Source: Candidatus Omnitrophota bacterium | GTDB taxonomy: Bacteria; Omnitrophota; Omnitrophia; Omnitrophales; Aquincolibacteriaceae | Assembly (NCBI GenBank): GCA_016930235.1 | Contig: JAFGHI010000001.1 | Span: 1-61,935 of the forward strand | DNA: 61,935 bases | Direction of reading: 5' to 3' | In this document: in pieces, positions 19,713 to 28,307 of the stretch | How positions within the stretch are numbered: position 1 is the stretch's first letter | Layout: every line of letters begins with the position of its first letter | Made by a program: the position numbers and the translations under genes | The notes under the pieces: generated by a model | What the model was told of the DNA's origin: nothing | The model's database searches: none | What the model saw: only the letters and a program-made list of their open reading frames with translations

Positions 19713-21374
19713 ATGCATGGAGTTTTGCTGTTAGGTTTAGCTTTTGTTTCGTACGGACTGGCATACCGTTATTACGGCGGGTACTTGAAGAAACTTTTTC
19801 AAGTGGATGAAAAGAGAAAGACTCCTGCCGAAACGAACTATGACGGCGTGGATTATGTCCCGGCCAAGAACTGGTATGTCCTTTTCGGGCATCATTTCTC
19901 AGCGATTTGTGGGGCCGGTCCCATTGTCGGTCCGGTACTGGCCTGTGCATATTGGGGATGGGTTCCTTCTATTCTGTGGATCCTCTTGGGGGCGGTCTGG
20001 ATGGGGGCCGTTGCCGATTTTTCCGCTTTGATGATGAGCCTTCGCCACAACGGGGAATCCATTACACAGGTGGCTGGGGCCGAAGTCTCAAAGAGGGCAC
20101 GGCTTTATGGGGCGATCTTCGTATGGATTGCCTTGATTCTTGTCATATCGGTTTTTGCCATTTTTACCGCAAAGACATTTATCGAGGAACCCAATACCGT
20201 TGTCCCTTCCGTGGGGCTTGTCCCGACCGCGTTTTTTGTCGGTTGGATGATGTACCGGAAAAAAATTTCAGGCGGTAAAGTGACACTGTTAGGCCTTCTG
20301 ATTTTAGCGGCGCTTCTTTGGGTCGGGATGCGGTGGCCGATTACGATTTCCTCCTGGGGGGGATGGAGTCCCGAGATGATTTGGATCGGGGTCCTTTTTA
20401 TTTATTGTTTTGCCGCTTCTGTCATGCCGGTTCAGTTGCTGCTCCAGCCGCGGGATTATCTTGCAAGTTTTATTTTATTTGCCATGATCGTGATCAGTAC
20501 GGTTTGCGTATTTTGGACACGGCCCGTTATTTCAGCCCCGGCTTTTACCGCCTTTTCTCCATCCGAATCACCGGAAGCAGGCCCTTTATGGCCGATGCTT
20601 TTTGTCACGCTTGCTTGCGGGGCGATCTCGGGATTTCATTCCTTGATTTCTTCCGGGACAACCAGTAAGCAACTGGAATCCGAAGGGCATGCCTTGAGGA
20701 TTAGTTACGGGTCGATGTTAACGGAGTCCCTTGTTGCGGTTTTAGTCGTCATCATTATTGCGGGTTGTTTGAGCCAGAATGATTTAAAGTTCCATTTAAA
20801 GCAGGGAGGGCCTATCACGGTTTTTGGGTATGGATTCGGCAAGCTGACCGAAGGCATGCTGGGTTCCTACGGTAAAGTTTTCAGTATCCTTGCGGTGAAT
20901 GCCTTCGTTTTTACAACCTTGGATGCGGCAACCCGAATCGCCCGTTATATTACCTCCGAACTCTTTGGTATCTCGAATAAGTATATTGCAACGCTGATGG
21001 TCGTGGGCGCAAGCAGCGCACTCGCGTTAACGGGACAATGGAACCGTCTGTGGCCGGCCTTTGGGGCGGCTAACCAATTGATTGGCGTGATTACTCTGTT
21101 GGTTGCTTCATGCTGGCTTTTGGCAAGGGGCAGGAATTTTTATGTCACGATGATTCCCGCGTTTCTCATGCTTGCGACAACCGTCGGGGCTTTTCTTTAT
21201 CAATTGGCGGGTGCTCTTAGACATTCTCCGTCGCCGAATTGGGTGCTGGCGGGAATCTGCTTCGTTCTTATCATCCTTGCGCTTTCTCTTTTCTTTGAGA
21301 CAATGAGAAAAATCGTTTTCCGAATCCGTTCCTTAAGGGGACAGTCATTCTTGAAGGGGGCCAGTCATGCTTGA
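19713..21374 (+). CDS. cstA: CstA-family carbon starvation / peptide or pyruvate transporter
   Basis: Polytopic membrane protein of 553 residues with about 15-16 helices. FGHHFSAICGAGPIVGPVLA near residue 57 and the adjacent DFSALMMSLRHNGESI segment are the CstA signature; SGTTSKQLESEGHALRI and NAFVFTTLDAATRIARYI are also conserved. Family members import peptides or pyruvate under carbon limitation. E. coli CstA is about 700 residues; this shorter type is common in other phyla. The mscS gene starts inside its last eight bases. Confidence 0.9.
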   Translation: MHGVLLLGLAFVSYGLAYRYYGGYLKKLFQVDEKRKTPAETNYDGVDYVPAKNWYVLFGHHFSAICGAGPIVGPVLACAYWGWVPSILWILLGAVWMGAVADFSALMMSLRHNGESITQVAGAEVSKRARLYGAIFVWIALILVISVFAIFTAKTFIEEPNTVVPSVGLVPTAFFVGWMMYRKKISGGKVTLLGLLILAALLWVGMRWPITISSWGGWSPEMIWIGVLFIYCFAASVMPVQLLLQPRDYLASFILFAMIVISTVCVFWTRPVISAPAFTAFSPSESPEAGPLWPMLFVTLACGAISGFHSLISSGTTSKQLESEGHALRISYGSMLTESLVAVLVVIIIAGCLSQNDLKFHLKQGGPITVFGYGFGKLTEGMLGSYGKVFSILAVNAFVFTTLDAATRIARYITSELFGISNKYIATLMVVGASSALALTGQWNRLWPAFGAANQLIGVITLLVASCWLLARGRNFYVTMIPAFLMLATTVGAFLYQLAGALRHSPSPNWVLAGICFVLIILALSLFFETMRKIVFRIRSLRGQSFLKGASHA

Positions 21375-22440
21375 GTCCATTTTGAGTCATGAAATATTTC
21401 AAAAGTTCTTTTTGGGGAATACCGTCTTGGCTTATTTGAAATCGCTTATTCTTTTTGCCGGGGGTATCGCCGGCCTTTGGGTCCTGAATAAAGTGATTTT
21501 GATACGGTTCAAAACGCATGCCCAAAAGACAGAAACAAAAATGGATGATTTCGTTTTTAGATTGATCGAAAGAACCGTCGTCCCCCTTCTTTTTCTCGGG
21601 GCATTCCTGTTGGCGATCAAAAATCTGGTTTTGACAGCGACCGTGAACAAGGTGGTCAATTCCGTCGCGATTGCTTTTTTGGTGATTCAGGCAACGCGCT
21701 TCCTGTTGACGGTGTTGACTTATTTCTTGGACGGGGTTGTGATGGGTCGGGGGACAGCGGCCGAAATGGGAGAAAAGAAAAAGACATCCAAAACCATTGT
21801 GACGGTCATCCGGGTCGTTGGCTGGGGGGTCGCGGTTGTTTTCTTGTTGGATAATCTTGGGTTTAACATCTCCGCTGTGGTGGCAGGCCTCGGGATCGGC
21901 GGTGTCGCGGTTGCTTTGGCGGCCCAAACCATCTTGGGAGATCTTTTCAATTATTTTGTCATTTTTTTCGATAAGCCGTTTGAGGAGGGTGATTTTATTA
22001 TTGTCGAGGATCATTTGGGCGTGATTGAGCACATAGGGATCAAGACGACTCGTATCCGATCGCTCGGAGGGGAACAAATCATTTTCTCGAATTCGGATTT
22101 GACGGGAAGCCGGATCCGGAATTATAAAAGGATGCAAAGGCGCCGTGTCGTCTTCAAAGTCGGTGTCGTTTATCAAACGACCCTGGAGCAAATCAAAAAG
22201 GCACCCCAAATCATCAAAGAAATTATCGAGGGGCTTGGGGATGTGGTGTTTGACCGGGCGCATTTCATGAACTTCGGTAATTTCAGTTTGGATATCGAAG
22301 TCGTGTATTATGTTCTGAGCGGTGATTATAATATGTATATGGATATGCAGCAGGCCATCAATCTGAAAATCAAAGAGGCCTTCGAAAAGGAGAATATCGA
22401 GTTTGCTTATCCGACCCAGACCCTTTTTGTTGAAAAATAA
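21367..22440 (+). CDS. MscS-family mechanosensitive ion channel
   Basis: A 357-residue channel protein with four to five N-terminal helices. The pore helix region NISAVVAGLGIGGVAVALAAQTILGDLFNYF (about residues 170-200) has the alternating Gly/Ala packing of TM3, followed by the beta domain (KPFEEGDFIIVEDHLGVIEHIGIKTTRIRSLGGEQIIFSNS) and a C-terminal alpha/beta domain. It probably protects against hypo-osmotic shock. It overlaps cstA by eight bases and is likely co-transcribed with it. Confidence 0.93.
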   Translation: MLESILSHEIFQKFFLGNTVLAYLKSLILFAGGIAGLWVLNKVILIRFKTHAQKTETKMDDFVFRLIERTVVPLLFLGAFLLAIKNLVLTATVNKVVNSVAIAFLVIQATRFLLTVLTYFLDGVVMGRGTAAEMGEKKKTSKTIVTVIRVVGWGVAVVFLLDNLGFNISAVVAGLGIGGVAVALAAQTILGDLFNYFVIFFDKPFEEGDFIIVEDHLGVIEHIGIKTTRIRSLGGEQIIFSNSDLTGSRIRNYKRMQRRRVVFKVGVVYQTTLEQIKKAPQIIKEIIEGLGDVVFDRAHFMNFGNFSLDIEVVYYVLSGDYNMYMDMQQAINLKIKEAFEKENIEFAYPTQTLFVEK

Positions 22441-22452
22441 CCGATCGAGAGG

Positions 22453-22875
22453 TTGAGTGAAAAATTGAGCTTGTTCATTTTTATTTTCATCTTTGTACCG
22501 CTTGTCGAGTTGGTGCTTTTGATTAAGGTCGGCCAATGGATCGGAGCCTTGAATACGGTGGGCCTTGTGGTCCTGACCGGGATTTTAGGGGCGACGATGG
22601 CAAGGTTTCAAGGGCTTAGTGTGCTGGGGAAAATTCAGCGCGAGCTTGCGATCGGTCAGATGCCTTCGGAATCCCTTTTTGACGGTGTGCTTATCTTTAT
22701 CGGTGGTATCCTGCTTTTGACGCCCGGGATCCTGACCGATGCCCTGGGTTTCTTCCTGCTGGTTCCTTATGGGCGTCTGCTTGTCAAAAACTATTTAAAA
22801 AGGAAGATCAGGGAAAGCTTTGACCATGGGCGGACCATCCATATCCGTTATTTTAATCATCCGAACGATTTCTAA
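22453..22875 (+). CDS. fxsA: FxsA family membrane protein
   Basis: A 140-residue protein with three to four membrane helices. FVPLVELVLLIKVGQWIG, a central TGILGATMARFQGL and GGILLLTPGILTDALGFFLLVP are FxsA hallmarks. E. coli FxsA affects phage T7 exclusion by F plasmids; its cellular role is otherwise obscure. The start is uncertain: TTG at 22453, directly after GAGAGG, or TTG at 22465 with longer spacing. It lies 12 bp after mscS and so is probably in the same transcript. Confidence 0.85.
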   Translation: MSEKLSLFIFIFIFVPLVELVLLIKVGQWIGALNTVGLVVLTGILGATMARFQGLSVLGKIQRELAIGQMPSESLFDGVLIFIGGILLLTPGILTDALGFFLLVPYGRLLVKNYLKRKIRESFDHGRTIHIRYFNHPNDF

Positions 22876-22890
22876 CTTTGGGAGGGGAAA

Positions 22891-23826
22891 ATGAGACCAA
22901 TGATTCGGCAAGGGCTTTTAGGCCTCATCATGATGATCGGGATGTCCCCAACGCTTCATGCGGAAGTTTTAATGCTCACTAATGGAGACCGTCTGACAGG
23001 CGTGATCATTCATACCAATCAGGAGAGTGTGGTCATGAAGTCGGATGCCTTTGGGACGATTGCGGTCAGACACCCTTTTATTGCCGAACAATTGCCGGAT
23101 TCACAGGTCCAGGATATCCTGGTTCCTAAAACAGAACCTGATCGAGAGGCTGTCAAAGAGAAACCCAAGATTTGGGACGGTAAAGTCTATGGCGGATTCA
23201 ACCGGACCCGGGGCAATACCAAGTCCACCGAGCTTTCGGGCGGTTTTTTGTTTCACCGGAAAGTCGAAAAGAAAAACGAATTCCATGTGAAAGCCGATAC
23301 CTATTATTCGGCCACCGACAGGAAGATGAATGCGCAGAAACATTTGGGGATGGTCCGCTTTGCTTACAGTTTCGGGGAATCAAAAAAATGGTACAATTTT
23401 TACAAAACCGAGGCCGATCGTGACCGATTCGCGAATATCAATGCCAGGATCACTCCTTCTTCGGGCGTCGGTTATTGGTTTTGGGATAAGGAAGATCTTA
23501 AATTGATGGCCGAGGCCGGCGGCGGTGTGACGCACACTGATTATCGCGACGAAACGGATTCCGAAACCGAACTGGTGTTGACACCCAGGGTTTTTGGGGA
23601 AGTGAAGCTTTTGGACCGTGTGACTGTTTCCGAAGATGCGACGATGTATCCGTCCTTGACGGATCGGGGAGAATACCGGCTGGTTTTTGATACTTCAGGG
23701 GTCGCTCAATTTACGGATCAATGGGGAATCCGTGTAAGTTGGATCAACGAATACAATACCGATCCGGGGCCTGATACTAAAGAACATGATATGCGATTGG
23801 TTTCATCGCTTGAATTTTCGTTTTAG
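22891..23826 (+). CDS. DUF481 (YdiY-like) outer-membrane protein
   Basis: A 311-residue secreted protein. A signal peptide ends near HAEV (residue 24). A small domain LMLTNGDRLTGVIIHTNQESVVMKSDAFGTIAV comes next, a pattern common in front of DUF481, then about 210 residues of alternating strands (GKVYGGFNRTRGNTKSTELSGG, FHVKADTYYSATDRKM) ending in LEFSF with a terminal Phe, as expected of an outer-membrane barrel. This is one of the better signs that the organism has an outer membrane. GGAGGGG precedes the ATG. Function unknown. Confidence 0.85.
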   Translation: MRPMIRQGLLGLIMMIGMSPTLHAEVLMLTNGDRLTGVIIHTNQESVVMKSDAFGTIAVRHPFIAEQLPDSQVQDILVPKTEPDREAVKEKPKIWDGKVYGGFNRTRGNTKSTELSGGFLFHRKVEKKNEFHVKADTYYSATDRKMNAQKHLGMVRFAYSFGESKKWYNFYKTEADRDRFANINARITPSSGVGYWFWDKEDLKLMAEAGGGVTHTDYRDETDSETELVLTPRVFGEVKLLDRVTVSEDATMYPSLTDRGEYRLVFDTSGVAQFTDQWGIRVSWINEYNTDPGPDTKEHDMRLVSSLEFSF

Positions 23827-23834
23827 GTTGATGC

Positions 23835-24371
23835 ATGGATATTGAAGATTATTGGCAGAAGGCTTTAAAACAGACTGAGATTGTTCGCCCCCGCATTCAG
23901 CCCCTTTTATCTCATAAGGAGACGCATCTGCCGTATATTTTCCTTGCGGAATCCGTCATCAATGTGGGAGACACGGTGGTTCGCGAGGGAGAAGTCGTGG
24001 TCGAAAAACCCTCGATCATTCTTCCTTCCAATTACCCGCAACTGGAGGGTTTTGACACCGAAGAAGATACGTCTTTTCACCCGGAGATGATGACCAATTT
24101 TCTTTTGATCCGGGGGATCCGTTTTCCTTCCTATAAGTACAATAACCGGACCTACTCCCTGGAGATCCGGGAAGGGCGGCTGAAAGCTGCCATCGAAGAA
24201 TATTCGAGGAAACTTCAATCCGAAGAAAATGTCTCAACAGGCCTGGTGATCGGCCCTGAGGATTGCTGGCAGTTTTCCGTTTTAATCTTTGTTGGTTCTC
24301 AAGTTCTTAAGACCGCAGACCAGGATATAAAAAAGCTTCTGGATGATTACAAAAAAAGGTATGATGATTAA
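23835..24371 (+). CDS. Hypothetical protein, 178 residues
   Basis: I do not recognise this family. The protein is soluble, without signal peptide or membrane segment, acidic, with a Tyr/Glu-rich N-terminus (MDIEDYWQKALKQTEIVRPRIQ) and a C-terminal region LVIGPEDCWQFSVLIFVGSQVLKTADQDIKKLLDDYKKR that looks like a strand pair followed by a helix. Codon use fits the neighbours and it starts nine bases after the DUF481 gene. It could be a cytoplasmic partner of that gene or simply a neighbour. Confidence 0.75.
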   Translation: MDIEDYWQKALKQTEIVRPRIQPLLSHKETHLPYIFLAESVINVGDTVVREGEVVVEKPSIILPSNYPQLEGFDTEEDTSFHPEMMTNFLLIRGIRFPSYKYNNRTYSLEIREGRLKAAIEEYSRKLQSEENVSTGLVIGPEDCWQFSVLIFVGSQVLKTADQDIKKLLDDYKKRYDD

Positions 24372-24416
24372 TCCCGGAACACGTTCCAACAAGATCAAAA
24401 GGATAATAAGTGAAGT

Positions 24417-26255
24417 ATGGTAAAAACTGTCTCGCCCCGAAATTATGGGTCCTTTTTAATTTCAGCCACGAAAAAACAATGGCAGCGTATCGGCTTGAAA
24501 AGACGGGCGGGTGTTGCGGCCGCCCTATTTTCTCTTCGCACCCGTGAAAGTCTCGGGGTGGGGGAAATCCCCGATTTGAAAGCGTTCATCGACTGGTGTC
24601 ATACGACGGGTCTGAGCATTATCCAGCTTCTGCCCTTAAACGACGTCGGGTTTGATTTTACGCCTTATGACTCTCAAAGTAATTTTGCGCTGGACCCCAT
24701 GTATCTTGCTTTAAACCCACTGCGCTTGTTTAAAAAGGCGGGGATTAAAAGTGAAGTAACGGCTCTCCGCAAGAAATTTCCGGTCCGGCTTGAAAGGGTC
24801 AATTACGCTATTAAAGGCGAAAAACTCCGTATTCTCTGGAAAATATTCGAAAAAGAAAAGGGTGCTTTTCGGGAGGAACTCGGGCGTTTTGTGGAAGTTC
24901 AGAAATCCTGGATTGAAGACTACGCTGTTTTTAAGGTGATGAAATCTGCTTTTGGGGAGTCCTCATGGCAGTCGTGGGAAGCCCCCTTGAAGGATAAGCA
25001 GCCCGAAGCTGTGAAACGGTTTTGTTCGGAGCATTCTGCGGAAATTGAGTTTCAGAAGTGGCTCCAGTGGCAGCTCTTCGAGCAGTTTGCGGATGTCAAA
25101 AAGCATGCTGAATCCAAAGGTGTTCTCCTCATGGGGGATCTGCCGTTTTTGGTTTCACGCGACAGCGCTGATGTTTGGAGCCATCAGGATTATTTTAAAT
25201 TGGATCTTTCAGCCGGGGCACCGCCGGACCTTTATTTTGCCAACGGTCAGAGATGGGGGATGCCGCCCTATGATTGGGGCAAGATGGCCCAACATGGGTA
25301 TGATTACCAGATCCAGAAACTAAAATTCGCTGAAAATTTTTACGACTTTTTCCGCATTGACCATGCCGTGGGTCTTTTCCGGGTCTGGACGATTCCGCTT
25401 CACGAACCGTCTGAAACGGGAGGAATGAACGGAGCTTTTGATCCCCCGGAAGAGGCCGTTTGGGAAGACCATGGGAAGAAACTTTTTTCGTTGATGATTT
25501 CCAATACGAAGATGGTCCCTTGCGCGGAAGACTTGGGGACGGTACCGGATTGTTCGTATAAGGTTTTAAAGGAATTTGCTATCCCGGGGATGGATGTCCA
25601 AAGGTGGAGCAAGGACTGGGAAAAAACATTCGATTTTAAGCAGCCGGAGGAATACCGGAAGAATTCCATTGCGGTCATCTCGACCCATGATATGACAACC
25701 TTGAGGGGATGGTGGAAAGGGGAAATTGACACGGTGGATGAAGCGCTTTTCGCCCGGCTTTGCGGTTTTGCCAACCTCCCTTTTGAAAATGTGAAGACAA
25801 AACTTTTTGATCCCGGACGTTCTTATCACGGACGATTGCGCTGGAAGAATGAGATCTCAGATGAAAAAAAACTTTTGGAGATTCTTGCACGCCCCGAGGA
25901 AGAGGTTCAGGAGATTTTAAAAACCTACCGGGGAACTTACGGTGAAAGCCTGAAATTTTGGCGGTATCTTGGAATGACCGGTCCTTGCAGTGATAAAATG
26001 ACGCCGGTTTTTGCCCGGCGTATCTTGGAGAAGGCATGCCAGACAGCATCCATTTTTAGTATTCAACTGCTTCAGGACTGGTTAGCGATGGAAAAACTTG
26101 AGGACGGGGACCCCTGGGATGACCGCGTCAATGTGCCGGGTTTGATGAGCGAGCGGAATTGGTCGTGGTGTTCGCCTTATTTCTTGGAGGAGCTCCAAGG
26201 GCTTAAGAGGAATGCCGATATCAAGGAACTTGTCAAGAAGACCGATCGTCTATAA
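24417..26255 (+). CDS. malQ: 4-alpha-glucanotransferase (amylomaltase, GH77)
   Basis: Transfers alpha-1,4-glucan segments in maltodextrin or glycogen turnover. The GH77 barrel is complete: FSLRTRESLGVGEIPDL, LLPLNDVG, GDLPFLVSRDSADVW, FANGQRWGMPPYDW. By position the nucleophile is Asp315 (RIDHAVGLFRVW), the acid/base Glu371 (AEDLGTVP) and the stabiliser Asp425 (ISTHDMTTLRGWW). Length 612 residues is slightly above the usual 500-550. It begins with ATG at 24417 after AGTG; an ill-defined Shine-Dalgarno. No other glycogen gene is nearby. Downstream is a repeat-filled gap. Confidence 0.94.
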   Translation: MVKTVSPRNYGSFLISATKKQWQRIGLKRRAGVAAALFSLRTRESLGVGEIPDLKAFIDWCHTTGLSIIQLLPLNDVGFDFTPYDSQSNFALDPMYLALNPLRLFKKAGIKSEVTALRKKFPVRLERVNYAIKGEKLRILWKIFEKEKGAFREELGRFVEVQKSWIEDYAVFKVMKSAFGESSWQSWEAPLKDKQPEAVKRFCSEHSAEIEFQKWLQWQLFEQFADVKKHAESKGVLLMGDLPFLVSRDSADVWSHQDYFKLDLSAGAPPDLYFANGQRWGMPPYDWGKMAQHGYDYQIQKLKFAENFYDFFRIDHAVGLFRVWTIPLHEPSETGGMNGAFDPPEEAVWEDHGKKLFSLMISNTKMVPCAEDLGTVPDCSYKVLKEFAIPGMDVQRWSKDWEKTFDFKQPEEYRKNSIAVISTHDMTTLRGWWKGEIDTVDEALFARLCGFANLPFENVKTKLFDPGRSYHGRLRWKNEISDEKKLLEILARPEEEVQEILKTYRGTYGESLKFWRYLGMTGPCSDKMTPVFARRILEKACQTASIFSIQLLQDWLAMEKLEDGDPWDDRVNVPGLMSERNWSWCSPYFLEELQGLKRNADIKELVKKTDRL

Positions 26256-26602
26256 TGGAATATTGAAGTACGAAGTAAGAAGTAGGAAGTAAGAAGTCAG
26301 AGGTAAGCAAAGCAGGAGCAGGAGACGAGGGGCGGATATAAATTCGAAATTCGAAGCACGAAATTCGAAGGAATATCGAAATCCGAAAATACAAAAAAAG
26401 GATTAAAAACACAAAACACAGAACCCACATTGGCTTAGTTCTTGGTTTTGAGTTCTTGATTCTGTTTTGGTCTTTTATTTGTTTTATTTGAATTTTGATA
26501 TTCGGATTTGTTTCGTGTTTCGAAATTCGTATTTTTTAAATCAGCTTTTTGAAGCTTGAAGCCTGCAGCTTAATCGGAATTCGGATTAAACACTGGAGCT
26601 AC
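26256..26602. repeat. Repeat-filled intergenic gap (AAGTAAGAAGT, TTCGAAATTCGAA and GAAGCTTGAAGC words)
   Basis: No gene is seen in these 347 bp. Three kinds of short A/T-rich words follow each other: GAAGTAAGAAGTAGGAAGT-like units (26264-26305), interleaved TTCGAAATTCGAAGCACGAA and CGAAATCCGAAAATAC-like units and their reverse complements (26340-26540), and TTTGAAGCTTGAAGCCTGCA (26545-26572). The same words recur in other gaps of this window. The two halves of the TTCGAA part are inverted relative to each other. Confidence 0.75.
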
Positions 26603-27454
26603 ATGAAAAAACCGGTTCGTTATGTGAGTGTTGGCATTATTTTGGCGGGTTGTATTGTCGGCGGGATGCTTTTCCTAAGACACCGGGCCGGTGTCGAAAA
26701 AAGGCCTGAGCGGGTGACAGTCGTCAGGGAGACCCCAAAAGAGAAACCAACGGTTGAATCTGTCCTAGCTACCGAATCCGTTGTTAAGATCAAAGAGGAA
26801 AGTACAGCCAAGGATCCTTATCTGAAATCCCAGGGCCCCGAAGATGCGCCGGTTCAGATTATCGAATACAGCGATTATCAATGCCCCGCCTGTCGTTTTT
26901 CTCAGGGAGTTCTTCACGGTTTTATGAAGCAATATCCAGGGGCTATTCGGTTAATCTATCATCACTTTCCTCTCCAAGGGCATCCTTGGTCTTCTTTTGT
27001 TCATCAGGCAGCTGAGTGCGCCAATGAGCAGGGGCTTTTTTGGGTCTTCCATGACTATGTTTTTTCCCATCAGAGTGAATGGTCGACCCCCTTGAGCCCG
27101 ACGCAGAAGATTTTAAGTTATGCCCGGGATTTAGGGTTGAATCTTGATCAATTTGCGGCGTGTTTGACCAACGAGGGGACCAAAAGACGCATCCAGAAAG
27201 AAAAGGCGACAGGGGATGATCTGAAGGTCAATGCTACACCTACCTTTTTTGTCAATGGCCAGCGGGTGGTCGGAGGGTTCCTCCTGAAAAAAGAGGGTGA
27301 GAAAATCATCCGGGAAACCTTGGGATTACCGCCTCTGGATGAAGAGGGGAAAGAAAAAAAAGAGGTCGAGATTAAGAATAAGGTGGTAAAAACACCGGCA
27401 ACACAGTTGAAGTTACCGCCTAAAAACGTTGCAACAGCAAAGGAAACATCCTAA
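26603..27454 (+). CDS. Membrane-anchored DsbA/DsbG-like thioredoxin-fold protein
   Basis: A single N-terminal membrane segment (about residues 7-24) is followed by a charged linker and a thioredoxin fold with the active site C94-P-A-C97 (YSDYQCPACRFSQG), a cis-proline loop (NATPTFFVNGQRVVGG) and a low-complexity Lys-rich C-terminal extension from about residue 245. Such proteins oxidise or isomerise disulfides outside the cytoplasm. The ATG at 26603 is preceded by TGGAGC; the frame is open further upstream through repeat sequence. Its stop codon directly precedes the MauE-like gene, a likely redox partner. Confidence 0.88.
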   Translation: MKKPVRYVSVGIILAGCIVGGMLFLRHRAGVEKRPERVTVVRETPKEKPTVESVLATESVVKIKEESTAKDPYLKSQGPEDAPVQIIEYSDYQCPACRFSQGVLHGFMKQYPGAIRLIYHHFPLQGHPWSSFVHQAAECANEQGLFWVFHDYVFSHQSEWSTPLSPTQKILSYARDLGLNLDQFAACLTNEGTKRRIQKEKATGDDLKVNATPTFFVNGQRVVGGFLLKKEGEKIIRETLGLPPLDEEGKEKKEVEIKNKVVKTPATQLKLPPKNVATAKETS

Positions 27455-27916
27455 ATGAATCGTGGGATAGACTATTTTGGACTTTTTTTGAGAATTTTTC
27501 TGGGGTGCGTTTTTGCTTATTCGGGATATACGAAGCTGATGGAACCTATTGCTCAGACGGAAGCGGCGATTGTTCAATACGAAGTGATCCCTTATGTTTT
27601 CGTCCCCTGGATTGCCCGCATCTTCCCCTGGATTGAAATGATTTTGGGATGTTTTCTGCTTTTAGGATACGCTGTGAGGCTTAGCGCCCTGGGAGTGAGC
27701 GGCTTATCGACGGGTTTTATCGGCTTGATCTTACTGAATTATATGATGACGGGTAAAATGTTGGAGGATTGCGGCTGCTTCGGGGAAGGGAGTTTTATCC
27801 ATTTTTCGGCCGCACAAATTCTCGTTGTCGATTTGATCAGTCTGATTTTTGCCCTCTTTCTTGTCTTGCGGAAGAAACATATCCTGAGTCTGGACGGGAT
27901 CTTACTTAAAAATTAA
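27455..27916 (+). CDS. MauE/DoxX-family membrane protein
   Basis: A 153-residue protein with four membrane helices. RIFLGCVFAYSGYTKLMEP is the DoxX/MauE entry motif, and CGCFGEG (about residue 107-113) is the cysteine motif of MauE-like members, thought to pass electrons or disulfides across the membrane. Its start follows the DsbA-like stop without a gap. The pair probably forms a small disulfide-exchange unit: membrane protein recycling the thioredoxin-fold protein. The function is inferred from family and position. Confidence 0.82.
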   Translation: MNRGIDYFGLFLRIFLGCVFAYSGYTKLMEPIAQTEAAIVQYEVIPYVFVPWIARIFPWIEMILGCFLLLGYAVRLSALGVSGLSTGFIGLILLNYMMTGKMLEDCGCFGEGSFIHFSAAQILVVDLISLIFALFLVLRKKHILSLDGILLKN

Positions 27917-27935
27917 AGGCCCTTTTTTAAAGTTT

Positions 27936-27963
27936 TTGACATTCTCGGGGGCATCTCTATAAT
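27936..27963 (+). promoter_or_regulatory. Consensus sigma70 promoter of tRNA-Phe
   Basis: A perfect TTGACA (27936-27941) and perfect TATAAT (27958-27963) are separated by 16 bp, with the tRNA 26 bp downstream of the -10 box. Confidence 0.85.
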
Positions 27964-27988
27964 CTCCCTATTTCCCCAACCCGTTTAT

Positions 27989-28061
27989 GGGCAGGTAGCT
28001 CAGTCGGTAGAGCAAGGGACTGAAAATCCCTGTGTCGGGGGTTCAATTCCCTCCCTGCCCA
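27989..28061 (+). tRNA. tRNA-Phe (anticodon GAA)
   Basis: Acceptor GGGCAGG/CCTGCCC, D-stem GCTC/GAGC, anticodon stem AGGGA/TCCCT with loop CTGAAAA, T-stem GGGGG/CCCTC, discriminator A. CCA is not encoded; a run of seven T follows (28064-28070) and may end transcription. Confidence 0.96.
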
Positions 28062-28307
28062 CGTTTTTTTAAATCCGAAGTACGAAATCCGAAACAATAT
28101 CAAAATTCGAATGATCAAATGTCATGAAATCGGCAGGAAGGGGTTATTCTGCTTTTTTGAGGCATCCGATTTGTTTTATTTGAATTTCGATATTCGGATT
28201 TGCTTCGTGCTTCGGATTTCGAGATTCGAATTTCTGAACCATCCGGGGCAGAAGACGTGGTTCCTGGCCCATGGTACGTTGCACGTTGCACCTGGCACGT
28301 GACCCGA
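28062..28307. repeat. Repeat-filled gap after tRNA-Phe (TTCGAAATCCGAA words and GTACGTTGCAC words)
   Basis: Nothing gene-like is visible here. Words of the type AAATCCGAAGTACGAAATCC and their complements (28072-28110 and 28180-28235) match those near 26.35-26.54 kb. A GGTACGTTGCACGTTGCACC stretch (28273-28292) reappears near 59.57-59.60 kb. Confidence 0.7.

Noticed and set aside
21271-22536. 421-codon open frame antisense to mscS and the cstA end
   Set aside because: It lies fully opposite strongly supported genes, is rich in His/Gln/Asp as expected of an antisense frame, and matches no family.
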